The notes below the pieces were generated by a model. The model was not told the origin of the DNA. It made no database searches and saw only the letters and a program-made list of their open reading frames with translations. 64,000 bases of DNA from Adiantum capillus-veneris (Eukaryota > Streptophyta > Polypodiopsida > Polypodiales > Pteridaceae): positions 100,525,355 to 100,589,354 of the forward strand of contig CM043943.1 in NCBI GenBank assembly GCA_014529385.2. The letters run 5' to 3'. Position numbers and translations under genes: made by a program. Positions 21,105 to 35,329 of the stretch are shown here, piece after piece (the stretch's first letter is position 1; each line of letters opens with the position of its first letter).

Positions 21105-22640
21105 AAATATTGTTTCCCGCAACGTTAATGATTTTTGTTCTCTTCTCTCAAACATCACACCCCACAATATCAATGCATGCAGTCTAACATACTCAAAAAC
21201 TACAAACATGGTTGCACATGGTAAGAGATTACCAACCACACTTCACGCTTTCTCTTGAATGACACATGATTGCATGTGTATAGCACTATGGACCACAATC
21301 ACATCACCCATAGGCTAGCCAATGGACTCACTCATGCTCTTGATGATTTAGCACTAATGATTTTACTTAGATGTCATAGCATTTAATCACCACTAGCCAC
21401 GATGAATGTGAATGCTCTATGTATGTGTGGTTGAATTTTATGAGTTTAAAACTATAGTTTTCTTGATGGATGAATTTAGGCTTTTGCTGGATTCATCTAG
21501 ACAAGTCTCTAGGAGCTCCAAGAATACAATCAAAGGAGCTTGGGGTTATGCAATGAAGCTATTAAAAGAGTGATGAGACTCTAAGGCATGGCTCACAATA
21601 TGTGGCCTTATGGCATAGCCAAGAGCTTGGATGGCATGGATAGTTGTTCATTAATTATGGGTTAAAAGTTTTCAGAGTTACTTGATGACCTATTTATAGC
21701 TGCATGTGAAAGACAATCTGTGTGTGTGTGTGTGTGTGTGACACAAACACATACACACACACTTACTTCAAATTGAAAATTTTACTTTTAAAATTAAATT
21801 TAGCAGATAGAGATACCTACAAACCCTTGAAAACATTAGTGTATTTTATCTAAATACCTCTAAATTTTGGCAAAATGCCTTATCTTGCCCACAACAAAAG
21901 CTTTTCCAGGTTTTCTTGTAGAATAATTTATTTCAAGCCTTGGGTAATAATTGAACACACATGCGCACTATGGCTGGGACCCAACAAGGAACACAGCTTG
22001 CATAGTCAGAATAAGTGTATCCAACTATGGATACTTGCTTTACCAAGTGGAGAGACTGAGAGAAAGTTCAAAAGAGCATGCATCCTCTTTCTTGTCGAAG
22101 TCGCGAGAAAGATCAAAACTCGAATCCTAGATCACCTTCGTTGTTCCTTGCTTCATCAAATAGAGAGAGAGAGATAGATCATTGACCAATCCCTTCTTGC
22201 TTTGTACTTGATCTTACTCCTTACAAGTCCTGAAAGACTTTTCTTTGCTAAGTTGATAGGGAGGGGAAGAGATTCCTTCCTCTCCTTCTTCAAAGCCGAG
22301 TGAGAGAGATATTTTTGAGTTGAGAGAAAGAGAGATTGAGCTTCCCTTCATCTTCGTCGTGTTCTTTTGAACCCAAGTCGAGAGCAAGAGCGAGAGAGAG
22401 ATTACTAGCTTGAACCTGAGCTCTTATCAATGGTTTCTTGCCTCCCTTGGTCGAGAGAGGGAGAGCCGAAGAGATTGGAGCTTTCTCCTCTTTTGCCACC
22501 ATTGCTTCCCTCTCCTTTTGCCTCTCCTTTTTCTTCTCTAACTTCGATATGTCCCCCCTCTACACACCCTAAGTGCCTTCCCCTTTTTTGCCTCTCGTTG
22601 CCTGCACCATTTCCCCCTTTTCACGTTCATTAAACCCCCA
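19400..22640. other. Gene-free stretch with scattered microsatellites
   Basis: No coding region is supported. It contains (TC)n at 21045-21099 and (GT)n at 21718-21740. The phrases TTGGTCCT(T/A)CATT and GTAGAGAC(C/T)T appear near 20020/20090 and near 20380/20450, suggesting a faint direct duplication of about 370 bp. A TATTTATAG near 21690 is a possible TATA box, with no supporting gene. Confidence 0.45.
21045..21099. repeat. (TC)n microsatellite
   Basis: A perfect TC run of about 55 bp. Confidence 0.95.
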
Positions 22641-22647
22641 ACCCAAA

Positions 22648-22662
22648 CCCCCCCCCCCCCCC
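22648..22662. repeat. Poly-C run (C15)
   Basis: A 15-base cytosine homopolymer in a C-rich context. Confidence 0.95.
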
Positions 22663-23670
22663 ACTTACAGATTGCCTCATTGGGCGGCCTTCCCTTGGTT
22701 CATATGGGAAACCATTGCAAGGCCTCAAAGTGCAAGCAATGGTGATAGGTTTGAAGAAGGGGCCCTCAATTCCCATCCGCTCAAAAGTGCTTGTAGTTTC
22801 CTTGGCATAGCCATGCCGGAATTTTTTTCAACCAATGTGCTCCAAAAGACGAGCTTTTGAATTGAAAGCTCATTAAAACTTTAATGTGCTTTCATAAGGG
22901 CACCACTTGACATGCATCTCGAACAAAGCAATGTTGAGCATGGAATTTTCCCTTAAAGCTCCACTTGCCCTTGCACTCTTTGGCATAATATCACACTCAA
23001 TAGATCCTCAAACACTTGTTGCACTTCTAAATGCACATTATTTGGAATACATATCAACTAGGGCACCTCTTGGTATAACATTTGGTTTGCATATTAATCA
23101 AAGCATAGTTTCCAAGCTCAATTATTTCCGACCATGCATCACCAAATCACCACATTAGGCATATATCTCGACCACGGTAGTGCCGAGCACAAGTCTATCA
23201 ACATACCCTGCTATCTGTGCACTGCATGAGATGACAATACAGACAAGATGATCCTTGACTGCTTATTGCCCTATTACATGCACCACATTTTAGAACCTAG
23301 CTGAAAGCCAAAAACTCCCAGTTGTCACACTCATCAACGCGACCAGTCTGGTACAAAATTGGCCCCTAAGGTAACTTAAACTGCCAATATCTTGGAAACC
23401 AGAGGTCCAATTTCTGATTTGAAAAGGCCGATGTGCTCCACAAGATGAGAAGTTCATCCCTAATTCCTCATCTATAGTTTCCCAATCCGGTACATATCTA
23501 CAATCAATCCCAACTTCAAACTTGCATAACTTCTTCATCATAGCTCTAGTTGATGAGCCGTAAACACAGGCCCATAGAGAACCTTGAGTAATGAAATTCT
23601 AGTCCATAAAATTCCTTTTTATATCACTGCATACATACCCACTTTTAGCATCAAAAACATAGGTTTTGTC
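22663..23670. other. Non-coding sequence downstream of gypsy element B
   Basis: No gene. Near 23370-23590 the wording (ATATCTTGGAAACCAGAGGTCC, and GTTGATGAGCCGT) is distantly like the LTR of element A at 44.4-44.6 kb, so this may be the 3' untranslated region or LTR of element B. Confidence 0.4.
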
Positions 23671-23939
23671 CCTTTAAATCCGCATCTGGTATACATTTAG
23701 CAACAAACCTTTCCTGTTATCAAGCCCTAGCAACGGCTTAATATACACATAGGCTTCAAAGAAGCCAAACTTGCAAGCCTTGTCCCTTTTTCCCATCATG
23801 AAAGAGGAGCGGCATGAAATCCACCCCCTGTAAACCTGCACATCCTTCGGCATGTGCCAACCTTGTTTCCTTTTAATCTGCATCATGAAAAGATTCATCA
23901 GACACATCATCTGATGCATACATATATCATCATTCCTTT

Positions 23940-24335
23940 GTTGCCGATCTAAGATTTGATCCTCAAAATTAAACTCACCTTTCGGTTTCTTGAACAGTTT
24001 GATCCTTTTCCCTACAACAATAGGCACTCTAAGATCAGTGCCATTGTGCTAACATAATTTATATGTTGCGTTGTCATAAACATGAAGTACATCATATGGT
24101 CGAAACCACCACTTGAACATCTTCCGCATAGCAGAGTATTGATTCACCAAGCTACTATCGTAAACGAGTACCCAATCTCCATCTTTGATAGCAAAGGGCC
24201 GTAGTCTATGTTTTTCATCAATGCTACTTTATTCTTCAACCTTGCCTCCTTGAGGCTTTCTTTGTCCTGCTCAATATCTTCTTGGTGCCTCTCAAGTTGA
24301 TGAATACGTAAAGCAAGAAAATCTTTTGTAGGCAT
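23940..24335 (-). pseudogene. gypsy integrase C-terminal tail (element B)
   Basis: LALRIHQLERHQEDIEQDKE and LKEARLKNKVALMKNID, then DWVLVYDSSL and a WFRPY block, correspond to the segment after the integrase core that ends with a GPYxV-type fold. It leads to PIVVGKRIKLFKK, a usual closing motif. Confidence 0.65.
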
Positions 24336-24344
24336 ATCTACTTC

Positions 24345-24835
24345 TCATGCAACTATAGTCCAAGACATAATTGCCTCCTTGGTAGGCATAATGGGTTTCT
24401 GCCCATGCATCAATTCAAAAGGCATATAACGTTTTACTAAACTATGTGTAGTGCGATCAGCCCATAAAGCAAAAGGTAGCAGCTTAGGCCAATCACCAAT
24501 ATGTCCTTGGCATGCCTTTGCTAAAGCCTTAACAATAGGTGGATGCCCTCTTTCACTTTTTCCATTACCTTTTGGATTGTATGCCATAGTAAGAGCCAAT
24601 TTGATGCCCAAACCAACAAAGAACTCACTAGCTTCATCTGCACCCAACTCTCCTCTATCAGTAGTGATTCAACAACACAGCCATACCTGAAAATTACATC
24701 TTCAAGAAAAACTTTGCATACATCACTTGTATCCTTTGTATGCAAAACTCTCCCTTCAACTTGATTTGTGAGATCTTCTCTAGCAAGAACAATATGCCTC
24801 ATTTTCCAAACCCCCACTCGCATTGTTATCAAATC
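24345..24835 (-). pseudogene. gypsy integrase core (element B)
   Basis: Text near the Glu motif, LTMAYNPKGNGKSERGHPPI (usual AYHPQGNGQVERxHRxI), followed by LLPFALWADRTTHSLVKRYM and PFELMHGQKPIMP, the usual tail of a Ty3 integrase core. The SDRGSEF-like segment lies just upstream. Confidence 0.75.
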
Positions 24836-25399
24836 TACTACCTACTTGTAATGCATAGCTAGTGGATAAGTAGGATGTAATCCGTCTTGATGTCATACAT
24901 TAGAATAGTGCATGCATACTAAGAAAGTTTCCACAAACTGATCAACATCTTTGTACATTCCCTTCCACCAGTAGTGGTTCTTGATTTTGAAAAAAGTTGC
25001 CCATACCCTCTGTGTCTAGCCCATAAGCTTTCATAAAACTCTTTAATCGATTACCTACTGTTGAGTTTCTTTATCACAAACAACCCGTTGTGGTACCCCT
25101 CTTGAACTCTTTGGTTGCTTTCACAAGTGACAATCCTTTGAAAAGTAGCTAAAGCCTTTTTCTTGATCCTCTTGTACTCTTGATCACTCCATCCCTCTTG
25201 CCTGGTAAGAGTACTGAGGTGATGGCCTATCAAAATCCATTCTCTATCATACATATCTTCATAAAAAACTTCAAAAACACAAGCATCAGTACCACAACTT
25301 GCATGTAATTGGGAAGAGGTAGAGAACTTTAATCCCAAATCATCATAAGTGGTAAGCATCCCCTCTTCATCTTCATATTTGGACCTTGAAACCATATTT

Positions 25400-25830
25400 G
25401 CTATAGGGTTATCTCTGCCTGCAATGTGACAAAACTCAAGGTTAAAAGATTTAATAAATGCTATCCATCACAACATTGCAATGTTCGGAGTAGTGCAGTT
25501 TGCAATCATCCCTATCAAAGGTAAACAATCTCTCTCTACCACAACTAAAGCACCTATCAAATATTCTTTGTCAGACCTCAGGGTAGTAGCAACACCACAA
25601 AGTTCTCTCTTAACCCGTGGGTAACCTCTTTGACAAGCATTAAGCAGTTTGCTCCAAATTGAACTGCGTACCTTTGACATCCTCATCATCTTGACCCACC
25701 CAATATCTATCGGGCTAGTGTCAATGGTTAAGATCACTTGCCTTCCACACTTATAATCAAACTTTCTCAAGGTAGGAGCCTCAAGAAGCATTGTTTTCAA
25801 ATTTTTAATGGTCATCGTATGAGATTCTTC
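25400..25830 (-). pseudogene. gypsy RNase H region (element B)
   Basis: The minus strand reads APTLRKFDYKCGRQVILTID then TSPIDIGWV and YPRVKRELCGVATTLRSDKE, matching Ty3 RNase H (usual LDTDASxxGIGAVL ... YxxxKRELLAVV). Confidence 0.72.
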
Positions 25831-25989
25831 TTATACACCCTTCCTTAGCAATTGATAAAGCACCTTTGCAACATGAGAAAAGTGCGGTAACCAAATATGA
25901 TAAAATACACATGCACCCAAAAATCTTTAAACCTTAGTAACCAATGTGCATGTTTCTTTCATCTTCTGTATAGCTTCAACTTTAGCCAG

Positions 25990-26895
25990 ACCCGATCATC
26001 TTTCATTTAGGCCGCACATGTGTCCCACAATTAAAACCTCTTTAGCACCAAAAATTGATTTTGGCCCTGAAAGTGTCAAGTTAACTTCTTCAAGCCTAAA
26101 TAAAATGGCATCACAGTCAACAATATGCTGGGCCAAAAATTTGCAGAACTCCCTCTGGTCTTTTATCTTCTCTTTAAACCCTACTTCACATCCCTTGATT
26201 GGAAAATCATCAATGGAAGGCATAATAACTTGAGGTAAAGTCCCTCACCACTTCTTCATACCATTCATCATTAGAGCTACAGAGTTAGTAGCACCCTGTG
26301 GTAGAGTGCACATTCTCACCAGACCAAGAGGTGTACGCATTGTAGTAAGATCCTTTCTCTCCAAAGCCAGTTGAAGATGATTATATCCTCAGTAAAGATC
26401 ACCCATATAGTAGATGGATCTTCTTGCAAATTCTTCGGCAAACTCGTCCATTATTTGACCTATACCCACATTGCAAATTGTTACTTTGTTGACTAGTTGC
26501 ATATCCTAAATGAACCTTAGGGTACCATTCTTCTTTGAAACAATAAACCACCCAATAGAGTATGGTGTGCGTGATGGTTCCAAAATGCCCATCCTTATCT
26601 TCTCATTTAGCAAATCAATAAGCTTTGGTAATTGAGATTTGGGTACTGGAACGGGGTATAAAGTCCATGGCATATGAGGAACAATAAATATAATCATAGG
26701 AGAAACAAAATTTTGATCCATACATCCAATCTCACCTGGCTCAAAAGCAAAGGCTTTACCATGTTTAGCATCTCTTGAAAGCATTTGATCTCCTCTTCGG
26801 TAAGGATATCCTCCTCTCCAATCTTCACCTGCTTTAATGTCTCTTTTGTGAACTTAAGCCCAATGTTCTTTAGATCTCTCAGTATAAGCTGCATT
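25990..26895 (-). pseudogene. gypsy reverse transcriptase (element B)
   Basis: N-terminal fingers KIRMGILEPSRTPYSIGWFI and VSKKNGTLRFI (usual I.P S.SP.S SP.V.V.KKDG.WR), then MPSIDDFPIKGCEVG (the YIDD region, here IDDFPIKG) and LTLSGPKSIFGAKEVLIVGH (usual LNPEKCxF...v.FLGH). The domain would copy element RNA into DNA. Confidence 0.75.
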
Positions 26896-26904
26896 TAACT
26901 TTCT

Positions 26905-27490
26905 ATCATCAACACAAACTCTCATTTTTCCATTTTTCTCAGGCACTATAATGATTGGGAACAACTATTTAGCTTCATGGATCGGTTTGATAAAGCCAAC
27001 AAGTAACAACTTATCAATCTCCTGCTTAACTTGTTCTACAAAATTTGGATTCATTCTATACCTCTGTTGCACAATCAAAACTGCATCCTCTTTCACATTA
27101 ATATGATGCTGATGCAAATTAGCATCTATAACATTAACCTCTAAATAGTCCCATGCAAAAACATCTTTGTACTCCGTCAACAACTGAAACAAAACATGCA
27201 AGAATTGTCCATCCACATGAATGCTGACCTTGACTATCTTGGGATCCTCTTCACTACCTAAATTGAGGTCCTTTAGCTCATCTTCCTTGACTCTACTTGA
27301 CCCTCCAAAACTTTTATTGTAGACCTTCTCAACCAAATCTCTTGCCTTCTTTTCCTCTTGCTGTAAAGATTCCTTTGGACTAGGAATCAAATTCTAATCC
27401 ACCATCTGCACAAATTCTGATCCTTGAATTTCTTGTCGAGGTAGTAAGTCTAAATTTTCCTCTTCTACTTCTTCCTCCTTTTGATAGTAA
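26905..27490 (-). mobile_element. Ty3/gypsy Tat-type fragment A''
   Basis: Reads YKDVFAWDYLEVNVIDANLH, then RYRMNPNFVEQVKQEIDKLL and VGFIKPIHEAK, then VPEKNGKMRVCVDDRKLNAA. This is the protease-RT linker and RT fingers of a Tat/Athila-type polymerase (usual Y.DVFAWSY.DMPGID, V.KKNGKWRVCVDYRxLN). It is directly joined to the unlike element B at about 26.9 kb. Broken fossil. Confidence 0.75.
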
Positions 27491-27697
27491 AAAATGGCGT
27501 GCCATGTGGGGTGGCCTCTACACGACACATAATCTGAAATTTGTAAGCATCATCTCAGGGGGGGTAGCACCTAAAGTGTGCTATCCTCTAACTCTAAAAG
27601 GGCACCACCTAGCATAAGTGTGGCTAGGATGAGTATCATAACCTCGGACTTGCCACTCTAGCACAACATGCCCAAACCACATTCTTATGAATCTGGA

Positions 27698-27783
<86 letters not shown>

Positions 27784-28499
27784 CATTTTCTTATGACTCC
27801 CTACTATGAGAAGTCCCAAAATGGATACACAACCATACCACCCACATCTAGGAGTCACCTTGAGTCGTGAACGTTGGATTTTTGGACTGTCATCATGGAA
27901 GGTTAGATATGAAAACCAAACCCAAGAGCTTCCATAGAGAAGAAGATGTCACCAAGGGGGTGGATGCTTACACCCAGCTTCTACCACACGATGCAACACA
28001 AATACATAGGTCTTGATGGCTAAGAGGTCCTTTCTATTGATGTAGTTCCAGAGCAAGATTACAAACTACTTGAAATTCAAGATGCGGATTCTTGGGCTAA
28101 TCAAGAGATTTCTCATGAGCTAGATGTGTGCCTAAACCCATATTCTATGGTGCTATCATACAATGCTCCTAATTCCATGTGCTTAGAGTCCCAACCTTCC
28201 CAAAACTACCACTTGTCTATCATGCTTGTGTAGTGTCTGCATAATGTCATGGCTATGGCGATGTTGTGATTCTCTCTATTGGTATTCTCCTAGTCCTTTG
28301 AGTGCAGAGCTCACCCTCCTTATATAGGATTTTGGGAACGGTGACCTCTCTTACAAGTTGCGTGAGAGAGAGTGTGAGTGTGCCATGTGATTGCGGGACG
28401 TGCTCCAGTGGAGCCTCTTCTTATTCTATTTAGGAGAGAGAAGGTGAAGAGAGAAGAGAGGGGGAATGACATAGGGAGTGGGGTAGGGGTAGGTGAATT

Positions 28500-28500
<1 letters not shown>
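27490..28500. other. Gene-poor stretch with (GA)n at 27704-27780
   Basis: A perfect GA run of 77 bp. A plus-strand open stretch of about 60 codons at 28045-28232 (DVVPEQDYKLLEIQDADSW ...) has no ATG at its start and no recognised family. Nothing else is supported. Confidence 0.5.
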
Positions 28501-30083
<1,583 letters not shown>

Positions 30084-30109
30084 TTAGCCCTCCCCCAAAG
30101 CATAGGGGC

Positions 30110-31430
30110 ATTTATGCCTCTAACTCATTTGCTTGGTTGTTGTCATTGGAGGTGTAGGTTGATGATGTATCCTCGTGTGGAATGTCGATAGGTGGAGCTG
30201 GATCAAATCGTAGAAAATAGGGTTTAAGCCGCCATCCATTGACTCTGGTCTTTTGAAGGTTACCATCCGCTTCCATGAGTTGGTAACTCCCAATGGCATA
30301 GTTCTTCTTGATGATGAAAGGGCCTTCCCACGGGAGTATGAACCTTTTATCTTTCAGTGTGTAGAAGCGATTGTCATAGCGGAGCACCAACGTGCCCTTG
30401 TTTAAATCTTTGTGCCGAAGATGCTGATTGAAACTAAGTTGTCTGTGTTCTGTCTATGCCGCATAATGATTGATTGCCTCCTCTCTGTCCAGTTGTAGTC
30501 GTTCCAAGTTAAGATGTGATCTTTCAAATGCATGTTGGGCTGTTGAAACTGGCTTGCCATTATTCTGAGACTTGCAAGTTTCATTTCAATAGGTAAGATT
30601 GCCTCCTTACCAAATACGGAATGATATGGAGTGAAACCCAAAGATGTTTGGGATGAGGTTTGGTAGGCCCATAAAGCTGGAAGTAGATACTTATCCCAAT
30701 CACCATGATGATTGTTAACTTTATTTGTGATGATTTTACAAATCATTCCTTTCACTTTTTCAACTAGGCCATTACATTGAGGGTAATATGGTGTGGAGTG
30801 CCTCCTTGTAATGCCTAGTTTTTGCATCAACTCCCCTACCAAGTCTGCTCGAAAACTTGGCCCTCTATTAGAGATGATTTCTAATGGTGTGCCAAATGTG
30901 CAACAGATGTGTTCATAGACAACAAACTTGGCTACCTCAATAGTTGTGATCCTAGATGTGGCTATAGCTTCTACCCATCTAGTCATATAGTCGACTCCCA
31001 TGAGGATATAGAACTTCCCGGAGTTGGCCCTAGCAATGGTCCTATGGCATCTATACCCCATTTTTCAAATGGACATATGAAATGATAGGTGTGTGTGGTT
31101 CAGGAATGAGTGCTCTGGTGCGGGCCCTTTGACACAACTTACATGTCTTATACCAGTGGTGTACATCATGATTGAGGCTACGCCATACAAAACCAGTCTC
31201 CAAGATTTTCTTGCTTGTTATATCTAGGGCAAAGTGACCACCACAAACACCATCATGACAACTGGTAATTATCCCAGTAATTTTATTAGAGAGAGGGACC
31301 TTCCTGAGTACTTGGTCCTCACCCTTACAATATAGACCGTCATCGATAAGTACCTTGTGGCCTTCCTATGGTGAGCCATTGCTTTTTCCCTTTTGTCAGA
31401 TCTAGTGGACATTCCCCTATTTTTAAGAAA
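30110..31430 (-). pseudogene. Tat integrase of element C'
   Basis: Zinc-finger region near 31.1-31.3 kb, core with YILMGVDYMTRWVEAIATSR, FGTPLEIISNRGPSFRADL, STPYYPQCNGLVEKVKGMI and LPALWAYQTSSQTSLGFTPY, then the tail with VNGWRLKPYFLRFDPAPPID. Nearly the same text occurs in element C at 37.98-39.12 kb on the plus strand. Confidence 0.88.
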
Positions 31431-31559
31431 TAACACCATATTAGTGAATTTGGGAATTTCCCAATTCCCACTTTCAAAACGATCTTAAGATTTCACCACA
31501 TGGCCAAATCTTAGCCAAACTTTTGAGACCATGGATCGAAAGAGCTTTTTAGGTACTTC

Positions 31560-33115
31560 TAATGGGGGCTTTTCACAAGCCAAGCTCCCATACCCCTCTT
31601 CTCTCGTCCCCACCCCATGAAAACCCCCTCTTAGGGAGGGAGTGATAAAATGCATTGGAAAAAGTAAGAAAAAAATAAAGTATTATTATGTAAATATATA
31701 AGAAAGGTAAAATAGGCCACCTCATGCCTGTGGGGTAGCCCATCCCCACCTTGCCTCCTTTTTCTTCACTGTTGCCCCGCCGTGTGTCCCTTTTCCTCTC
31801 CTCCACTCAAAAGGTCAACCCCCTCTCTATTCCCCTTGTCCTTTCTCCTTTCTCTCTCCCCTCAAGCTACCCCACCTCTCACCAATAATGCATTATAACT
31901 CACCAATAATGCACCCTAACTCACATGCAACTTACCCTATCTTCCAAAATAGTATACCCCACCCCCTCTTTCTCTCTCCTATCATATCCCATGACCCAAA
32001 TACCCCCCTCTCTCTCTAAAGGGCGCCATATCTCTTGTCTTGCAGCTAAAAAACCTTCCCCACACTCACACACACTCAGTTTCACTGAAAAAGGTGCACA
32101 CAAAACCATCCCCACCCAGTGGTTACCTGATTTTTCTTGCGTTCACACACATCTGCACACAGATTCACCTCTGAACACACTCCCCTCTCTCCCCTCTTGT
32201 AATTACTTTATTCTTCATGTCACCTCTCACTTTTTTTTATCAACCCATCTCTCTCTCTTAGTCTCTCTCTCATGAGACTGCTGTTCTGGCACATATAGAC
32301 ACAGCCAGACAAGTGGGGCCCACAGTCACATGGCCTATGTAGATAATGATTTCTTCATTTCTAAATTCTAGAATTCCTCCCCCCTCCTCCCCTATATAAA
32401 GAGGGTTCACCATCACACTAAATACACACACAACATCACCAAAGAACACACTATGCACTGTGTGTGCCTAGTGCACACACACACAGCCACACCATCACCA
32501 TCACCGCAATCACCATGCTTGTCTTGAGCATGACCTCTACACCCTTGGCTATGGAAGATGAAGGGCAACTAAATGAAGGATGATGGCCATAACCCTCGTG
32601 CGACTCTTTGCCATCAACTCCCACCTATCCGCCATGTGCTCTACCACTCTCTCCCTTCTCATTCCCCTACCCTATGCTCCCCATTTCATCGCATTATTCT
32701 CTAAATAAAGCTTGAGATTTTGTGAGTATGTTTTCTTGCAATTTTTTGCATATGTGAGGTGTGCGGAATCGCCACCTAGTCTTGTGTTTGGAGTGAGCTT
32801 GTGTATGTGTGAAGGGTGTGCGGATTCTCCATCCTTTTGTGGTGCCTAAGTACTAAGACGCTATACCCCCTCCCTCACTCTCTCTCTCTCTCTCTCTCTC
32901 TCTCACTTGATCTCATTTCCTTTCCTCTTCATCATTTCTCCCAAGCATCCATCTCTCTTCGCTGAAAAATTTGTTATGGTGGTGTGTTATTTGCGTCCTA
33001 GCCGCTGAAGCTAGGTGGTGCCCTTGTTTGCTTTACCATGAAGGCTCAAGGCGCGCCATTCGGTCCCCGGTGTTTTAGAGGCCGTCAGGGTTCGGGGTTC
33101 ACTTTGCTCCCGTCA
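31560..33115 (+). repeat. 5' LTR of element C
   Basis: Starts TAATGGGGGCTTTTC (right copy TGATGGGGG) and ends CTCCCGTCA. TATA box TATATAAA at 32393-32400, downstream AATAAA at 32704-32709 as candidate poly(A) signal, (CT)n at 32876-32903. Frames on both strands inside the LTR occur in both LTR copies and have no recognisable product. Confidence 0.93.
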
Positions 33116-33117
33116 TT

Positions 33118-33135
33118 TGGTGCCCCCACGGAGGA
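33118..33135 (+). promoter_or_regulatory. Primer-binding site of element C
   Basis: TGGTGCCCCCACGGAGGA begins two bases after the LTR. Position and the leading TGG fit a tRNA primer site. I cannot name the tRNA with certainty. Confidence 0.6.
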
Positions 33136-33959
33136 TCTTTTCATGAAACCGTTCAGTTTACAAGACTGAAACCCCTAAACTATTGTGAATGGATGAATGG
33201 CTAGCAGGATTTGCTAATTGGACGACAGAAGAAGAAGAGCTCCAAGCACAACTAGACGAACTCCGCATCTCCATCGAAGCTCGAGTGCCAGGCATAACGG
33301 TAATCGATTTGCAGTGGGAGAGTCAACCAACACGCCAAACCTAGTGGATATACATAGGCCAAGTTCCAAGAAGAAGAAGGAGAAGGTCGAAACCATGTCC
33401 ACAACCTACAACCAACCCACAACAACAAAATGGAAGGAGCTCTACACAATAGAGAATCAACATTATTCTACTTTGAGAATCGGGTAACTCAAGTCATCGA
33501 GGTAATTATCACAGTCAGTTTTCAAGTTGCACCTGATGCTGCAGCACAGATAACGGAATCATTGGCTCACACTCTCACTAGAGAAACTAGGGATCTACTG
33601 AGTTTGTTTCAGGAAAGAACACCACCCTCTCCCACAAGCTTGGACAGTGACTAAGCACCTCTAAGCTTCACATGAATCAGTACAACCTACCTCAAGACAG
33701 ATCACACATACCAACATGTGTACGATCAATCAAGGTAATACTGGATTTGAAGGCTCACTACCAGCACGTCATTGACACCATGCTGGGTGGGGAGCCATTT
33801 TTTGAGGTTCTGGCATCAGATCAACCATTTGTCTTACCTTTGGTACAAGGCAATGTACCGTTTGAAGTTTTAATCTATGTCCTAGTATAAGAGGGTATAC
33901 ATGCCTCCTTGTAAAGAAGAAAAAACTTTTGCAAGTTAAGCAGTGTGTCTTTCTAGCTC

Positions 33960-34790
33960 TCTCTCAGTAATCATGGCAAGTGTAGCATTTCCAACATTTA
34001 AAGGAAAGAAGAGGGAGGATTTGGTAACAGACTTCCTAGATGACTTTGAAGTAGCATGTGTAGTGAGCAACAAAGATACGGATGAATCCCGGATTAGAAT
34101 CTTTAAGCATCTCATGAAGCTAGAAGCTAGATCATGGTACAATGCACTTCCACAAGCAACCAAGGATGACTGGGAACCCTTAAAAACCACTTTTAAGAGG
34201 CGCTTTGGGGGAGGTACCACTTCAGAAAAGTTGTGGGACAAGTTGAGAAACTTGAAGCAGGAGGGTCTTTTAGAATATTCCACCTATGAGTCCAAATTTG
34301 TGGATTTGTGGGAACGGTGGGTTGAGTCACTGGCAAGGGGGGAAGCCGCACCCGATTTCCTAAAAAAAGATCGGTTCACGCATGGCTCATGGCCGCTTCT
34401 CAAGGAGAAAGTGAAAGGTAGATTCCAAGCTACGTACGAGTTAGCCGTTGAGATTGCTCGCCTTAAGGACAAGAAGCTACGAATGAAAGCCAAAGAAACC
34501 GAGTCAACAGAAGCAGGAACATCGCATCGACCAAAAACTACGACAACCACCATACCACCACCAACGGACTAGGGGTAAGAGATGACCAACAAGATATGTT
34601 GGCCCATATTACTGACCAACTTCAGAATTTGTCTGTCCACTTAATACAGCAAGGGAGGAGTCAAGAAAGAGATCAAGACCCTGGAAGAGCACGACGACAA
34701 AACAGGGAGTATCATTGCTACAACTGCAGAGAAGACCGTCACGGTATGTACTACTGTCCCAAACCACGACAAAACTATAATAGAGGAGGT
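33960..34790 (+). pseudogene. gag of element C
   Basis: Retrotrans_gag text: ASVAFPTFKGKKREDLVTDF, then LMKLEARSWYNALPQATKDD and WEPLKTTFKRRFGG, then YESKFVDLWERWVES. A nucleocapsid knuckle CYNCREDRHGMYYC (C-x2-C-x4-H-x4-C) follows at about 34715-34757. Capsid protein of the particle in living relatives; part of a fossil here. Confidence 0.85.
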
Positions 34791-35329
34791 AAGAGGAACC
34801 AATTGTCACCCCCTAGAGAAAGAACGCCCCCACCCCGAGCACCACCCCCACCAACACAAATTCTATGTCCACCCTAGACACCACTACAAGCATCCATCCC
34901 ACCTCTTCCACCAGCCCCACCACCTGATCGCTCTGTAAACATCATAAGGCTAGAAGAGAAAGGAAAAGCCGTAGTAGTGGATCCACCCAGAGCAAAGGAG
35001 AGGGACAAGGGTAAGGAGAAGGTAACCTTTTTAGAACCACTTGAAACCATGACTGTGAAAAGAGCTAGGAGGGAGAAAGCTACACAATCAGATGATGAGA
35101 TAAGCATGAGAGGAGAAACTAGCAAGAGGCCATCCAGGCCACGACGGAAATTGGGCATCACCGACTTCCAGCTAGGGGAAATTTCTAAGCCCTATGATCT
35201 AACATTAGATGTGGCAGAGCAAGGACCGAAGATTACATGGCCACAGTTGCTACATCTTGTACCTAAAGTAAGGTGACAATGGTCTAAAATGGTAAGTACA
35301 AGACGCTCCAAAACAAAGGTAGCCGGAGC

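Larger units (their letters stand above)
23670..26895 (-). mobile_element. Ty3/gypsy element B, pol region
   Basis: Minus-strand gypsy polymerase region: reverse transcriptase (26.9-26.0 kb), RNase H (25.8-25.4 kb), integrase zinc finger and core (25.3-24.35 kb) and an integrase tail to about 23.9 kb. Its text (FEPGEIGCMDQN, VPHMPWTLYPVPVPKSQLPK, KIRMGILEPSRTPYS, WFIVSKKNGTLRFI) is unlike the other gypsy elements here. No LTR is identified with confidence. Heavily broken fossil (more than ten breaks). Confidence 0.78.

Noticed and set aside
27704-27780. Possible CRISPR-like or satellite array
   Set aside because: It is a plain GA dinucleotide run without spacers.
31573-33402. Several 60-115-codon frames around 31.6-33.4 kb
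   Set aside because: Most are inside the LTR of element C and recur at 39.2-40.7 kb; they show no domain and no common selection. Those past 33115 are in the leader.
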